A stretch of DNA of 47,022 nucleotides from a bacterium (GTDB lineage: Bacteria; Ratteibacteria; UBA8468; B48-G9; JAFGKM01). This document shows positions 35,510-43,771 of this stretch, one piece after another. Within the stretch, counting starts at the first letter, position 1; each line of letters starts with the position of its first letter. The notes beneath the pieces are model-generated. The model ran no database searches and had not been told where the DNA came from. It was given only the letters and a program-made list of their open reading frames with translations. The position numbers and the translations under genes were made by a program. Where the stretch lies: positions 1 to 47,022 of the forward strand of contig JALNXB010000009.1 of the NCBI GenBank assembly GCA_023230585.1, read 5' to 3'.

Positions 35510-36532
35510 TTATGCTTTTTTTTCATATAAAACTTTTCTCTGTGTAGCAACGTAATCAAGCAGAAAAGCAAGGAATATCCCTAAAAAGAACGATAAAAAA
35601 GTAGCAATAAATATATTTCTTTTGATGTTTGGTCCATCTTTCACCTTTGGAACGACAGCCCAGTCCAGCACTTGCACAGTTGGAAGGTCTCTTACTTCCT
35701 CTACTTTAATCTGTTCAAACTGCTCAGTTAAAACCCTGTACAAGTTTTCCTGTTGCCTTAAATCTCTCATAAGTTCTGCCTTTTCAGTTTCCATAGACGG
35801 TATTTTAGCAACAGTTTTTTCTAACTCAGATATCTCTCTTTTTAACCTTATTACTTCCGGATTATTTGATGTTGTATATTGTAGTTTTGAATCCAATTCA
35901 AATTTTTTGGCTATAAGCTGGCTCTCCAAACTACTTGCTGATGCCATAGTGGAAGAGTCTCTGCTTCCAGAAAGTCCGTGCCTTACATTATAAGATTCAA
36001 GACGCATCTCTGCTGTTCTGAGGGATTTTTCTACCTCTTCAAGACGTTTTTCAATAAACTGCCTTTTATGGCCTGCATCCTTTTTGCTAAATGTAGCATA
36101 AAATTTGTCAAGATTAGTAACATATAGGTTGGCTATCACGGCTGCTCTTTCTGGGTTAGCGTCTGTAATACTTATTTTTATGATATTTTCGTCAGAAAGA
36201 CCTATCTCTGGAACTGGTACAAAAACTTCTTTATCTGTTTCTGAGATTTGTATCAGTTCTTTCCTAACTTCCTCTCTTAATGTTCTACTCTTTAAGAAAG
36301 ATGTAAATATATCGCTACTGCTCATACCCCCGTAATATGCCATTGAACGATAGGAGTAGCCTTCGCCTGCACCGGTAGAAGGAAGTATGCTTGCGGTTGC
36401 TCTATAAACATCGGGCTTCCTTGAGGTATAAATAAAAGCTGCTATTACCAGAACGACCATAATACCTATAATAAGCAATTTGTATTTCCAGATTGTTCGC
36501 CAGTAATCCAGAAGGGTTACTTCTTCTTTCAT
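35510..36532 (-). CDS. Wzz-type chain-length determinant / polysaccharide copolymerase
   Basis: Inner-membrane protein with a large periplasmic coiled coil that sets polymer length or links synthesis to the outer-membrane exporter. 340 residues. TM1 at about 14-32 (YKLLIIGIMVVLVIAAFIYT), a periplasmic body with long helices rich in Glu, Lys and Leu (about 150-270), the Pro-containing segment PTVQVLDWAVVPKVKDGPN before TM2, and TM2 near 307-329. No Walker motifs follow TM2, so there is no fused BY-kinase domain; none was seen elsewhere in the window. Its neighbour wza-like gene fits a Wza-Wzz pair. High confidence in family. Confidence 0.93.
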   Translation of the reverse strand: MKEEVTLLDYWRTIWKYKLLIIGIMVVLVIAAFIYTSRKPDVYRATASILPSTGAGEGYSYRSMAYYGGMSSSDIFTSFLKSRTLREEVRKELIQISETDKEVFVPVPEIGLSDENIIKISITDANPERAAVIANLYVTNLDKFYATFSKKDAGHKRQFIEKRLEEVEKSLRTAEMRLESYNVRHGLSGSRDSSTMASASSLESQLIAKKFELDSKLQYTTSNNPEVIRLKREISELEKTVAKIPSMETEKAELMRDLRQQENLYRVLTEQFEQIKVEEVRDLPTVQVLDWAVVPKVKDGPNIKRNIFIATFLSFFLGIFLAFLLDYVATQRKVLYEKKA

Positions 36533-36577
36533 TTTTTTGCTCCCTCAATTTGTTAAATTTAAGTGAACTTTTTTTGT

Positions 36578-36665
36578 TTCCTTCCATTCCTTTCCGCTTA
36601 CAACAAGATTGCCGCAGTCGTAAAAAACATTCCTTCGCAAAGACGGAATAAGGGTAGAGGACAAA
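36578..36665. repeat. Short intergenic repeat fragment between wza-like and wzz-like genes
   Basis: CCATTCCTTTCCGC, GATTGCCGCAGTCGTAAAA and TTCGCAAAGACGGAATAAGG match consecutive modules of the 220-bp composite, with the internal CTTCGGCGA portion lost. No gene is present. Confidence 0.75.
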
Positions 36666-36676
36666 AAAACACAAAA

Positions 36677-39085
36677 TTAGAAAATTTTTGTAGTAACTGC
36701 CACTACCATAGCCGCTTTATACATAATATCTATTATATCTCTCATTTCTCGACGGACAGAAACTATCTCTATCTTCTCAGGAGCAACTATAGCATCTCCC
36801 GGTTCAAGTATATAACCCATACCTGGCTTAACAATAGTTCCATCAACTTTAATTATATATAATTCTCTTTTATTTGCAGCAGGAGTAAAACCACCAGCCA
36901 TTTTTAAATACTTGCTATAAGGCATTTTCTCTCCATAAACAAATGTTGTAGGATTATAAACAGCTCCCATTATACTAACTACGCCAGGATTTTTTGGTAT
37001 GGTTAAAGAATCCCCATCTTCCAACTCCATATCATACATCTTTTCACCAGGTTTGGTAGCAAGAGAGATGACAATCCTGCCGTCTGGTTCAATTGTTTTA
37101 AGTTTTTCTACAAGTGCCTGTTTTTTTATTAGTTCGTCTTCCTGTTTGGATATATCAGTAGAAGTCAAAGTTCCAAGTGTGCTAATCGGAGAAAGAAGTT
37201 CCAACTCAAGTTGGTTAATCATCTTATCCATCTGCTTTCGCTGAGTCTGACGTATCTCTTCTCTGGTAAAAACAGCTCCTCTTATATAAGCGTCCTCAGT
37301 CAACCCACCTGCTCTTGCAATAATAGAAGTTATCGTCTCACCTTTCTTTATAGTGTAACTGCCGGGAAATCTCACTTCTCCACCTATAGATACTGTTTGG
37401 TATAATTGCCAGTCAGGAATCGACCTTATAAAGAGATAGTCGTCATAAAGAAGGGTAAGGTTGTGGGCAGGATCGTTCTCCATTACTTTATCAAGGTTTA
37501 TGTAGTACCTAAAGTTTTCTACTCCAGTTGAGTTTGGCACAGCTCTTGCAAGTTCGGCTTCTTGTTTGTAGGCATATTTTCTTAATCCACCAGCAAGTTT
37601 TATTAAATCAGATACTTTCATTTCTTCTCTGTAAATATAATCTCCAGGTGAAGGGACAGCCCCAACAATTTTTACTTTAGGTTGTTCTTCGTACTGCCAC
37701 TTTGAATATATTTCTATTGTATCATAAGGTTTTAGAAGTTTGTCTTCTTCTTTATCTTTATTTAAAATAGCATTTTTCGGATTAAAAAATATAAGTTCTC
37801 TCTCATAAGATGGGATTCTTACTCTTTCTATCATACCATAATCAAGGTTTGTCTCAGGAAGAAGGTCTTTCTCTACGTCAACAAGAATATCACTTACTCT
37901 AATACCTTCACGCCATTGATAAATACCTGGTCTAACAACATTACCTTTTAAAGTAATAGCGTTGGTCAACCTTTCTGAAATAGAATATATTATTACTACA
38001 TCTCCATTGATAAGTTTTATGTTATCTTTGCTGCTATCCAGATCTGATAGATTACTATCAACAACAATTTTTGATTCGTTCTGTGATATTCTTTCTACTT
38101 GCACCCTTTTAATATACCCTGTAGCACTAACCCCGCCAGCCATTGATACAAGGTCAGAGATAGTGGAGTCTTCGCGTATTTCGTATATTGCCGGGTTAAC
38201 AACATTTCCAATAATAGCAACAAGTGGACCAACAGAAGGGACAAATATAACATCTTCAGGTTGAAGTTTTATATCTTTTGATTTGTCTCCTTTGAGAAGA
38301 AATTCATACATATCAAAACTTGTTATGGTTTTACCCTCTCTTTTAAGATGAATATCCCTCATAGTGCCGGTAATAGAAGGGCCTCCAGAGACAAAAAGAG
38401 CGTTGACTAAGGTTGATAGAGAAGAGACCGTATAATTACCAGGTTTTTTAACGTTCCCAACAAGATAAACAGGTATACTTCTAAGTTGCCCCAAACTAAC
38501 ATTTAATTGAAACTCTCTATAAAATTTTGAGATTTCTTTCTTTAAAAACGATTCTAAGTTTCCATAGGTAAGCCCTACCACGCTAACAGTACCTATTGAA
38601 GGCATTGTTATATTACCATCTCTATCAACCTCAAGGTTCCAGACCCCTTCTACCATACCCCATATATTAATCCTTATTTCATCACCGGGACCAATTACAT
38701 AAGCGTTATTAACCGGCACAGATTGTACTGGTGTAAATGTCTCTGGGGGAACAGTAAAAAAGTTGTAACCAAAATGTTCAACCTCTCGAGATATAGAGGT
38801 ACTTGTTTTATCAAGAAGGTATTTTTGGAACGCAGAATACTCTTTTACTTCTTCTGCGAGTGGTAGAGAAATATCCTCAGATAGAGGTGATTTGAGTAAT
38901 ACTTCTTCTCCTTTAGTTGGGAGAGCATTAGATACAGGAGCAATAGGCACAGTATTACGAATACCTGTAGAAGGAGCAAGTTTTTGAGGCAATATATTTG
39001 GAACTGTTGTCTGCCCAAAAACTTCATAAGCAAAAATAATAGAAAGAAGAATTGTAAAATTAAAAATTACTCTTTTAAAATTCAT
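36677..39085 (-). CDS. Wza-like outer-membrane polysaccharide export protein with six SLBB domains
   Basis: Forms the outer-membrane and periplasmic channel for capsule or exopolysaccharide. 802 residues, about twice the length of E. coli Wza. A signal peptide spans about 1-25 and no lipobox Cys is visible, so it is probably not a lipoprotein. The export domain begins NNAYVIGPGDEIRINIWGMV near 125. SLBB repeats are recognisable by GNVKKPGNYTV, GNVVNPAIYEI, GNVVRPGIYQW, GAVPSPGDYIY, GEVRFPGSYTI and GAVYNPTTFVY. Residues near 630-660 look like a coiled coil. The C-terminus ends in a hydrophobic helix (MYKAAMVVAVTTKIF), which may be the membrane-spanning helix as in Wza. A GGAGG site precedes the ATG. 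Many SLBB domains imply a long periplasmic channel. Confidence 0.93.
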   Translation of the reverse strand: MNFKRVIFNFTILLSIIFAYEVFGQTTVPNILPQKLAPSTGIRNTVPIAPVSNALPTKGEEVLLKSPLSEDISLPLAEEVKEYSAFQKYLLDKTSTSISREVEHFGYNFFTVPPETFTPVQSVPVNNAYVIGPGDEIRINIWGMVEGVWNLEVDRDGNITMPSIGTVSVVGLTYGNLESFLKKEISKFYREFQLNVSLGQLRSIPVYLVGNVKKPGNYTVSSLSTLVNALFVSGGPSITGTMRDIHLKREGKTITSFDMYEFLLKGDKSKDIKLQPEDVIFVPSVGPLVAIIGNVVNPAIYEIREDSTISDLVSMAGGVSATGYIKRVQVERISQNESKIVVDSNLSDLDSSKDNIKLINGDVVIIYSISERLTNAITLKGNVVRPGIYQWREGIRVSDILVDVEKDLLPETNLDYGMIERVRIPSYERELIFFNPKNAILNKDKEEDKLLKPYDTIEIYSKWQYEEQPKVKIVGAVPSPGDYIYREEMKVSDLIKLAGGLRKYAYKQEAELARAVPNSTGVENFRYYINLDKVMENDPAHNLTLLYDDYLFIRSIPDWQLYQTVSIGGEVRFPGSYTIKKGETITSIIARAGGLTEDAYIRGAVFTREEIRQTQRKQMDKMINQLELELLSPISTLGTLTSTDISKQEDELIKKQALVEKLKTIEPDGRIVISLATKPGEKMYDMELEDGDSLTIPKNPGVVSIMGAVYNPTTFVYGEKMPYSKYLKMAGGFTPAANKRELYIIKVDGTIVKPGMGYILEPGDAIVAPEKIEIVSVRREMRDIIDIMYKAAMVVAVTTKIF

Positions 39086-39165
39086 TATACCTCCATATAA
39101 AGTATTAAATTATCAAAAAATTGTATATCTTATAATACGCCAATCCTCATTCCTTTTCACCAAAA

Positions 39166-39470
39166 TTGTTAACCTGAACTTGTTTCATAATCTCTAACCT
39201 AACCCGTGTAACGGGAGTCGTAAAAGCGAGATTCCGGATCAAGTCCGGAATGACATACTAGGAGTACCTCATTCTTTATCATTACGTCTTTCGTTTTTGG
39301 TTAAGTTTCTAACTGCCTCCCTCGGAGGTGCTCGGGATAAACCTCGCAAAGACGGAATGGGGGGCTGTTAACAAAAGGTTCAAGCCTTTTGTTCCCCTAC
39401 TCTGAGCCTGTTAAGCCCCTCGGGGGTACTCGGGATAGATCCAGAATGACAAACAGGGGCGACAACCAAT
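39166..39470. repeat. Composite intergenic repeat between yjbH-like and wza-like genes
   Basis: The gap of 396 bases (39086-39481) holds AACCTGAACTTGTTTC, an exact 28-base palindromic module at 39238-39265, two copies of the CTCGG...CTCGGGATA module (39321 and 39419), CTCGCAAAGACGGAATGGGG, and a perfect 9-base-stem hairpin AACAAAAGG/CCTTTTGTT at 39370-39393. The last could act as a transcription or RNA-processing signal. The remainder next to wza is AT-rich leader. Confidence 0.85.
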
Positions 39471-39481
39471 TGACGATTAAA

Positions 39482-41497
39482 CTATTCTGCCAATTGGTTC
39501 AAATAATTACGTATATATATAGGTGTATACTCTCTTATAAAATTATACAAACTAAGTTGTTTCACAGGTTGTCCTGTATCTCTTGACCAAGGAGCAATTG
39601 AAGTAGAGTAGTAACCTCTCGAATCCGAAGACCAGAGGGCTCTTACAGGCAAGGCAAACCCTACACCTTTATCAGAATAATTTCTGTTGGGACCAGTAAA
39701 TCCTTTAGTATCAGTTTTTGAGTACCACATAAATACCTTGCCGCCTCTTACATCTCTTGAAATATCTAACCTTACACCTTTATCACCACCAAGAAACTTG
39801 CCAACTTTTGCACTAACAGTTGTTTCAAGTTTAGGAAAATATGAGTACAAATTAATAAATTTAGTAGTTGCAGAATCGTCTCCAAGTCCAAAAAGAGAAT
39901 CTGGTTCTCTTTTATTTGCCCAGGTTATTTCATTTCCCAAAGCAACTCTTCCTTGAAGGAAAGTTCTTAAATATTCCACACCAATGCCTGCGTATTGTAG
40001 TTCAAGGTATCCTGCCGTTAACCTAAAATAATTATTTTCACTAACTTTCAAAAACTGGTTAACATAAAGATTATCAACAGATAGACCTGTACTATCAAGA
40101 TATTTAGATATATCGCTTCTAACTGGTTTATTTGATGATGGCTTATTTCTTGTAGAAACATTGCTATATAACGGCATTTTCAGAGAACTCACTACACTTA
40201 ATCCATTATTAATATCTTTGGCAAGAGAAAGGGCAGGTCCAACTCTATACTTAAAAAATCCGGAAGGATCATTCCAATAACTTTCCAGTTTTATCGGTTC
40301 AAAATGGTAGTATATAGGATTATGTTTATCAATCATATTGACATATTCCTCGTTCCACCATACTGATTTTTCTGATATTTTATTGCTAACCTTTATCTTT
40401 TGAGAAAGCTCTTTTTCGCTAATTTTTTGGTTAAGATAATCTATATAGTCAGCCCTTGAGACAGCAACCTCTACCATTGGTACATCAATCTGTTTTAACA
40501 CTATACAGAGTGTTTCAATATCAGAAGGCATCATAACCGAAGCTACTCTTAAAGCACGCCCTATTGCTTTGGTATGAAAAAGGTACTTTCGGTTCTCAAT
40601 CTCTATATAAAAGGTTTTCATATCTGAAGATAAAGCCACCTGCACATTTTTAAGGTCTTCATCAGAGAGCATATTTTGTATTGAAAGAAGTTTTTGAGGG
40701 AGGGTTTGAGCTACAAGTTGTTCTGGTAAAGGAGCCCAATCAACAGGTCCATAAAAAGGTGGATCGTCTCTTTGAGGTACTATTGTTGAGCCAAAAGGAT
40801 ATGTTAAAGCAACAAAAACACTATGTTTATCTCCCCTCTGATATGAATATCCACAAGATAACCAATCTTTAGGGTACCAACGGACTCCATAATTGTAAGG
40901 TGAAGAAATAGTACCTCTACCAAGAGCAAGTTTTTCCGTAGGGTCATACTCAAAGATTAAAGATATATTATCTCTTGCTTTCCATTCCACCCCGCCAAAA
41001 AGACCGTCAAGTTCCCTCTTTTTTTTATTATTCTTATTAAAAATAGTACCAAAAAAATCGTCCCCGTATCCAAGAGTAAAGTCAAAATCACCAATCTGTT
41101 TACTTGCAGCAATATATTCAGTAAAAAAAAGTTGGGTTCCGTGAAAATCATTCACACCAACAGAGATAGATGGTAGAAAGGCGTTCTCTTCAAAAAGTTG
41201 AACTTTAAAATCAGCAATTTTATCCTTATAATACCCATACCCAGACCAGCCGCCCCCTGTAAATTTTTTATCTCTTAACTCCATTATCCTTCCGTTTACT
41301 TCAAGGAAGGGGAAAAAACCAAAAGTTACAGAATAATTTCTGTAAGGGTAGCAATCAGAAAAGGTGAACCTAACGTCTCCATCATTTATAACTCGACCGT
41401 TAGGAACTCTTAAAAGTCCTGTGCCACCCCAATCAGTTGTTCCACTATAAAGAAGAGTTGGTAGAAGTAAAAAAAGAATGAATTTAAGTTTTGACAT
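39482..41497 (-). CDS. YjbH-like outer-membrane exopolysaccharide protein
   Basis: 671 residues with a signal peptide (about 1-19, ending in LYSG). DWGGTGLLRVPNGRVINDGD right after it matches the start of the YjbH domain (GxTGLxxxPtAxxxxxGxxR). The rest is rich in alternating aromatic strands (FTFSDCYPYRNYSVTFGFFP, FTLGYGDDFFGTIF, GGVEWKARDNISLIFEYDP), as in a large beta-barrel; the C-terminal half includes further strand-rich stretches such as YFRLTAGYLELQYAGIGVEY. In E. coli YjbH belongs to the yjbEFGH exopolysaccharide locus; in other species this domain accompanies Wza-like exporters. Here it precedes the wza- and wzz-like genes and probably forms part of the outer-membrane exit. Exact role unproven. 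A hairpin terminator or attenuator lies 35 bases upstream. Confidence 0.88.
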   Translation of the reverse strand: MSKLKFILFLLLPTLLYSGTTDWGGTGLLRVPNGRVINDGDVRFTFSDCYPYRNYSVTFGFFPFLEVNGRIMELRDKKFTGGGWSGYGYYKDKIADFKVQLFEENAFLPSISVGVNDFHGTQLFFTEYIAASKQIGDFDFTLGYGDDFFGTIFNKNNKKKRELDGLFGGVEWKARDNISLIFEYDPTEKLALGRGTISSPYNYGVRWYPKDWLSCGYSYQRGDKHSVFVALTYPFGSTIVPQRDDPPFYGPVDWAPLPEQLVAQTLPQKLLSIQNMLSDEDLKNVQVALSSDMKTFYIEIENRKYLFHTKAIGRALRVASVMMPSDIETLCIVLKQIDVPMVEVAVSRADYIDYLNQKISEKELSQKIKVSNKISEKSVWWNEEYVNMIDKHNPIYYHFEPIKLESYWNDPSGFFKYRVGPALSLAKDINNGLSVVSSLKMPLYSNVSTRNKPSSNKPVRSDISKYLDSTGLSVDNLYVNQFLKVSENNYFRLTAGYLELQYAGIGVEYLRTFLQGRVALGNEITWANKREPDSLFGLGDDSATTKFINLYSYFPKLETTVSAKVGKFLGGDKGVRLDISRDVRGGKVFMWYSKTDTKGFTGPNRNYSDKGVGFALPVRALWSSDSRGYYSTSIAPWSRDTGQPVKQLSLYNFIREYTPIYIRNYLNQLAE

Positions 41498-41531
41498 TAT
41501 TTACAAAGTTCCTTTTCTCATATAAAAGCAA

Positions 41532-41564
41532 AGGGGATAACTCAAATTAAATGAGTTAGCCCCT
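41532..41564 (-). terminator. Rho-independent terminator or attenuator between His-rich and yjbH-like genes
   Basis: Arms AGGGGATAACTCA (41532-41544) and TGAGTTAGCCCCT (41552-41564) pair with one mismatch around a 7-base AT loop. In minus-strand direction the stem is followed by a T-rich tract (TTTGCTTTT). It ends 35 bases before the yjbH-like start, so it could reduce readthrough from the His-rich gene into the export genes. Confidence 0.75.
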
Positions 41565-41592
41565 ATTATCATAACTATTCACCTTTATTAAA

Positions 41593-42393
41593 CTAATGAT
41601 GGTCCGCTGCATGGTGGTCAGTTGCTGAATGACCTTGGGTCGGATGAAAATTTTTACTCGCCTCAAAAAGTTTCTTCTTGGGCGTACTGCTTGTTGCTGT
41701 CACAGTAGGAGTACCAGAGGTATGGTGTTCTGCAGCATGATGATCAGTTGTTGAGTGGACATTGGTCGGATGAAAGTTTTTGCTCTCCTCAAGCATCTTC
41801 TTCTTGGGTGCATTTTTTGCTACAGAAGGAGAATCAGGGGTATGGTGTTCTGCAGCATGGTGATCAGTTGTTGAATGGACATTGGTCGGATAAAAACCTT
41901 TGCTCTCCTCAAAAAATTTTTTCTTGGCTCTGTTTTTATTCTCATCATTAGCAGAGGTGCGATCATACATCTGCGAAGTTAAAGGTTTTGATGTTCCTGT
42001 TGCCGCAGATATTATTAGCCCTAATATTATAGGGGCTGCACCTATTGCCATTTTTGAGGCATAACCAGAAACTGCTGATTCTGTTAATCCTACTGAAACA
42101 CCAGCAGAATTAAATGCTTCTGCTATTTCTTTTGGCGTACCAACAAAGTATCCCCCCCCAAGTTGTTGAGGAACAAGAACACCAATCTGTTCTTTAGATA
42201 GATTTTCTGGCAGTTCTTGGTAGAAAACAATATTTGGTTGCTCATTTAAAAGTTTCAATTGTCCTTCAGTAATACTATAGGGTTTGATACTTCTAACTTT
42301 TGTAGGTGCCAGTTTTCCTGCTGAATGCAGGTTTACAGGTACTGTTGAAATAAGTAGCCCTACAATCATAGTAAAACTCAAAATTCTTTTCAT
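41593..42393 (-). CDS. Exported protein with three His-rich C-terminal repeats, function unknown
   Basis: No family recognised. The 266 residues start with a signal peptide (MKRILSFTMIVGLLISTVPV, cleavage near LHSA). A conserved-looking body at about 40-105 (ITEGQLKLLNEQPNIVFYQE, VLVPQQLGGGYFVGTPKEIA) is followed by one hydrophobic segment at about 114-132 (MAIGAAPIILGLIISAATG). From residue 157 there are three tandem repeats of 40, 42 and 28 residues, each beginning KKK-(hydrophobic)2-E-x-SK-x-F-x-PT and ending HSxTDHHAAxHH; the protein stops in the last HH. The repeats hold dense His clusters with Asp and Glu, suggesting zinc, nickel or copper binding, or pH-dependent contact with acidic glycan. 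It sits between a phosphoglycosyl transferase gene and the export genes, with its own promoter and terminator, so it can be expressed separately. Confidence 0.8.
   Translation of the reverse strand: MKRILSFTMIVGLLISTVPVNLHSAGKLAPTKVRSIKPYSITEGQLKLLNEQPNIVFYQELPENLSKEQIGVLVPQQLGGGYFVGTPKEIAEAFNSAGVSVGLTESAVSGYASKMAIGAAPIILGLIISAATGTSKPLTSQMYDRTSANDENKNRAKKKFFEESKGFYPTNVHSTTDHHAAEHHTPDSPSVAKNAPKKKMLEESKNFHPTNVHSTTDHHAAEHHTSGTPTVTATSSTPKKKLFEASKNFHPTQGHSATDHHAADHH
41596..41925 (-). repeat. In-frame tandem repeat encoding His-rich units
   Basis: Three direct repeats in coding phase: 41925-41806, 41805-41680 and a shortened 41679-41596. The DNA is similar enough (for example GATCAGTTGTTGA and TGGACATTGGTCGGAT recurring) to indicate expansion by slippage or unequal recombination, so copy number may vary between strains. 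Confidence 0.85.
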
Positions 42394-42429
42394 TGTGCCC
42401 CCTTTATGAATTTATAGTTTGATACTACT

Positions 42430-42457
42430 ATTTTACATATACTTTTAATTCTGTCAA
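42430..42457 (-). promoter_or_regulatory. Promoter of the His-rich protein gene
   Basis: Minus-strand TTGACA (42452-42457), 16-base spacer, TAAAAT (42430-42435), ending 37 bases before the ATG, in front of an AAGGGGG ribosome site. The box spacing is identical to the promoters at 10510 and 46869. Confidence 0.7.
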
Positions 42458-42485
42458 GCATAATATATTTAAACCATTGTTTTGC

Positions 42486-43091
42486 TTATCTGCCTTGCAT
42501 ATTGAAAATACTTTTTATTGTTTTAATCACAATTATTAAGTCACTTAAAAAAGAAGATTTTTTTAGATAAATTAAGTCGTAGTAAAGTTTAATTTTGTTG
42601 TCTTGCATATTAGATGCATACTTATGGTTTACCTGTGCCCAACCAGTAATACCGGGTTTTAAAATAAACCTTGAATTGTATAAAGGAATTTGTTTTTCAA
42701 GTAGATTAACAAAATACTCTCTTTCAGGTCTTGGTCCCACTATACTCATTTCACCTTTAAGAACATTTATAAATTGTGGCCACTCGTCTATTCTCGTTTT
42801 CCTCAAAAATAGACCTATGTTAGTTATTCTTGTGTCATTTTCCTCTGCCCATAAAGGTTTGTCTGTTTCTGCTTCTGATACCATTGTTCTAAATTTAATA
42901 ATATGAAATTTCTTTTTATTTTTTCCCAATCTTTCTTGTAAATAAAAAACAGAACCTTTGGACGTAAGTTTTATTAGAAGAGGAATAATAATGTAGAGAG
43001 GCAAAGAAACTAATATGCCGATTATTGAACCAAAAATATCAACCCCTCTTTTTAGAGAGGAGTTATAATAATCTTCTGATTTTTTTCTCAT
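42486..43091 (-). CDS. Phosphoglycosyl transferase (bacterial sugar transferase family), copy 2
   Basis: Second initiating sugar-phosphate transferase of the window, 201 residues, monotopic form. RGVDIFGSIIGILVSLPLYI is the membrane re-entrant segment, LQERLGKNKKKFHIIKFRTM the basic loop, TRIDEWPQFINVLKGEMSIVG the catalytic Asp-Glu region (Trp replaces Leu of copy 1), GPRPEREYFV the conserved Arg loop, and LKPGITGWAQVNHKYA the C-terminal signature. By motif it is closer to the EpsL/WcaJ group than copy 1, and it probably uses a different UDP-sugar. It heads the minus-strand export block. A promoter candidate lies just upstream, divergent from the PqqD-like gene. Confidence 0.93.
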   Translation of the reverse strand: MRKKSEDYYNSSLKRGVDIFGSIIGILVSLPLYIIIPLLIKLTSKGSVFYLQERLGKNKKKFHIIKFRTMVSEAETDKPLWAEENDTRITNIGLFLRKTRIDEWPQFINVLKGEMSIVGPRPEREYFVNLLEKQIPLYNSRFILKPGITGWAQVNHKYASNMQDNKIKLYYDLIYLKKSSFLSDLIIVIKTIKSIFNMQGR

Positions 43092-43127
43092 AATTTAACT
43101 CTATTATCTTTATTAAAGAACCAATCA

Positions 43128-43155
43128 ATTATAACATATTGCAGTTATGTGGCAA
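43128..43155 (-). promoter_or_regulatory. Promoter for phosphoglycosyl transferase copy 2
   Basis: Minus-strand TTGCCA (43150-43155), 16-base spacer, perfect TATAAT (43128-43133), 37 bases before the ATG at 43091. It overlaps a plus-strand promoter candidate. Confidence 0.6.
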
Positions 43156-43167
43156 TACTGATATAAT
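43139..43167 (+). promoter_or_regulatory. Possible divergent promoter towards the PqqD-like gene
   Basis: Plus-strand TTGCAG (43139-43144), 17-base spacer, perfect TATAAT (43162-43167). The -35 box is weak and a long leader of about 270 bases containing repeat sequence would separate it from the gene at 43441. Confidence 0.35.
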
Positions 43168-43189
43168 ATGAAGATGACAAAAAAGTATG

Positions 43190-43375
43190 TGGTGTTATTT
43201 ACTCTCTCTGGGACTACGACGCATACACCTTCCCCTTTTTGCCTTCTACCCTTTGGGAGAAGGAGCAAGGATAAGGGGTTTATCCCGACAGTTTTTCTGA
43301 GGGAGGCTGTTTGCTTTATGCTTTTGTTTTTATACGTTACCCCCCATTCCGTCTTTGCGAGTTTAAGGACATAAA
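43190..43375. repeat. Degenerate intergenic repeat in front of the candidate RiPP locus
   Basis: Holds CCTTCTACCCTTTGGGAGAA (a hairpin-like relative of the CCCTATAGGG-type module), GGGTTTATCCCGACAG, and CCCCCCATTCCGTCTTTGCGAG at about 43340, a module seen in most other gaps. The bases 43376-43440 are AT-rich leader with AGGAGG just before the next gene. Confidence 0.7.
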
Positions 43376-43440
43376 AGAGAAGAACAATAGTGAGGTTATT
43401 CATTAAATTGGCAGAATATTATAAACAGTAAGGAGGAAAA

Positions 43441-43755
43441 ATGGCAGATAAAGAGAATACAATAGATATAAACTCAATCTATGTTCCCTCAGAAAATATT
43501 GTTTCAAGAGAAATTGAAGACACAATCGTTATTATTCCTTTAACCTCAGGTGTGGGAGATATGGAAGATGAACTTTACACTTTAAATGAAACGGGGAAAG
43601 CTATCTGGAAAAAACTTGATGGCAATAGAAATATCAAAGCCCTTGCGAAAGAACTATCTTCCACTTTTGAGGCACCAATTGAGACTATTGAAGAGGATAT
43701 TGTGGGATTATTACAAGAACTTATGAATAGAAATATGGTCGTTGAAAAAAAGTAG
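43441..43755 (+). CDS. PqqD-like peptide-binding protein (RiPP recognition element)
   Basis: 104-residue winged-helix-like protein of the PqqD family, which binds the leader of a precursor peptide and presents it to a radical SAM or other modifying enzyme. Supporting sequence: VPSENIVSREIEDTIVIIPL (strands 1-2), DELYTLNETGKAIWKKLDG (the family's L-N-x-T-x-x-x-I/L-W segment), IKALAKELSSTFEAPIETIE and EEDIVGLLQELMNRNMVV at the C-terminus. A strong AAGGAGG site precedes the ATG. The peptidase gene follows after 16 bases. A radical SAM/SPASM protein and a small Cys-containing peptide lie 2-3 kb away. Some PqqD-like proteins belong to HprK-related kinase clusters instead; no such kinase is visible here. 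Confidence 0.9.
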   Translation: MADKENTIDINSIYVPSENIVSREIEDTIVIIPLTSGVGDMEDELYTLNETGKAIWKKLDGNRNIKALAKELSSTFEAPIETIEEDIVGLLQELMNRNMVVEKK

Positions 43756-43771
43756 TGGTTAATCTTTTCCA

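Noticed and set aside
10886..39265. Regularly repeated palindromes as a CRISPR array
   Set aside because: Copies are kilobases apart, not separated by uniform short spacers, and no cas gene is present.
43168..43374. Small gene upstream of the PqqD-like gene
   Set aside because: It consists mostly of repeat sequence with no ribosome site; it has an antisense counterpart of the same nature.
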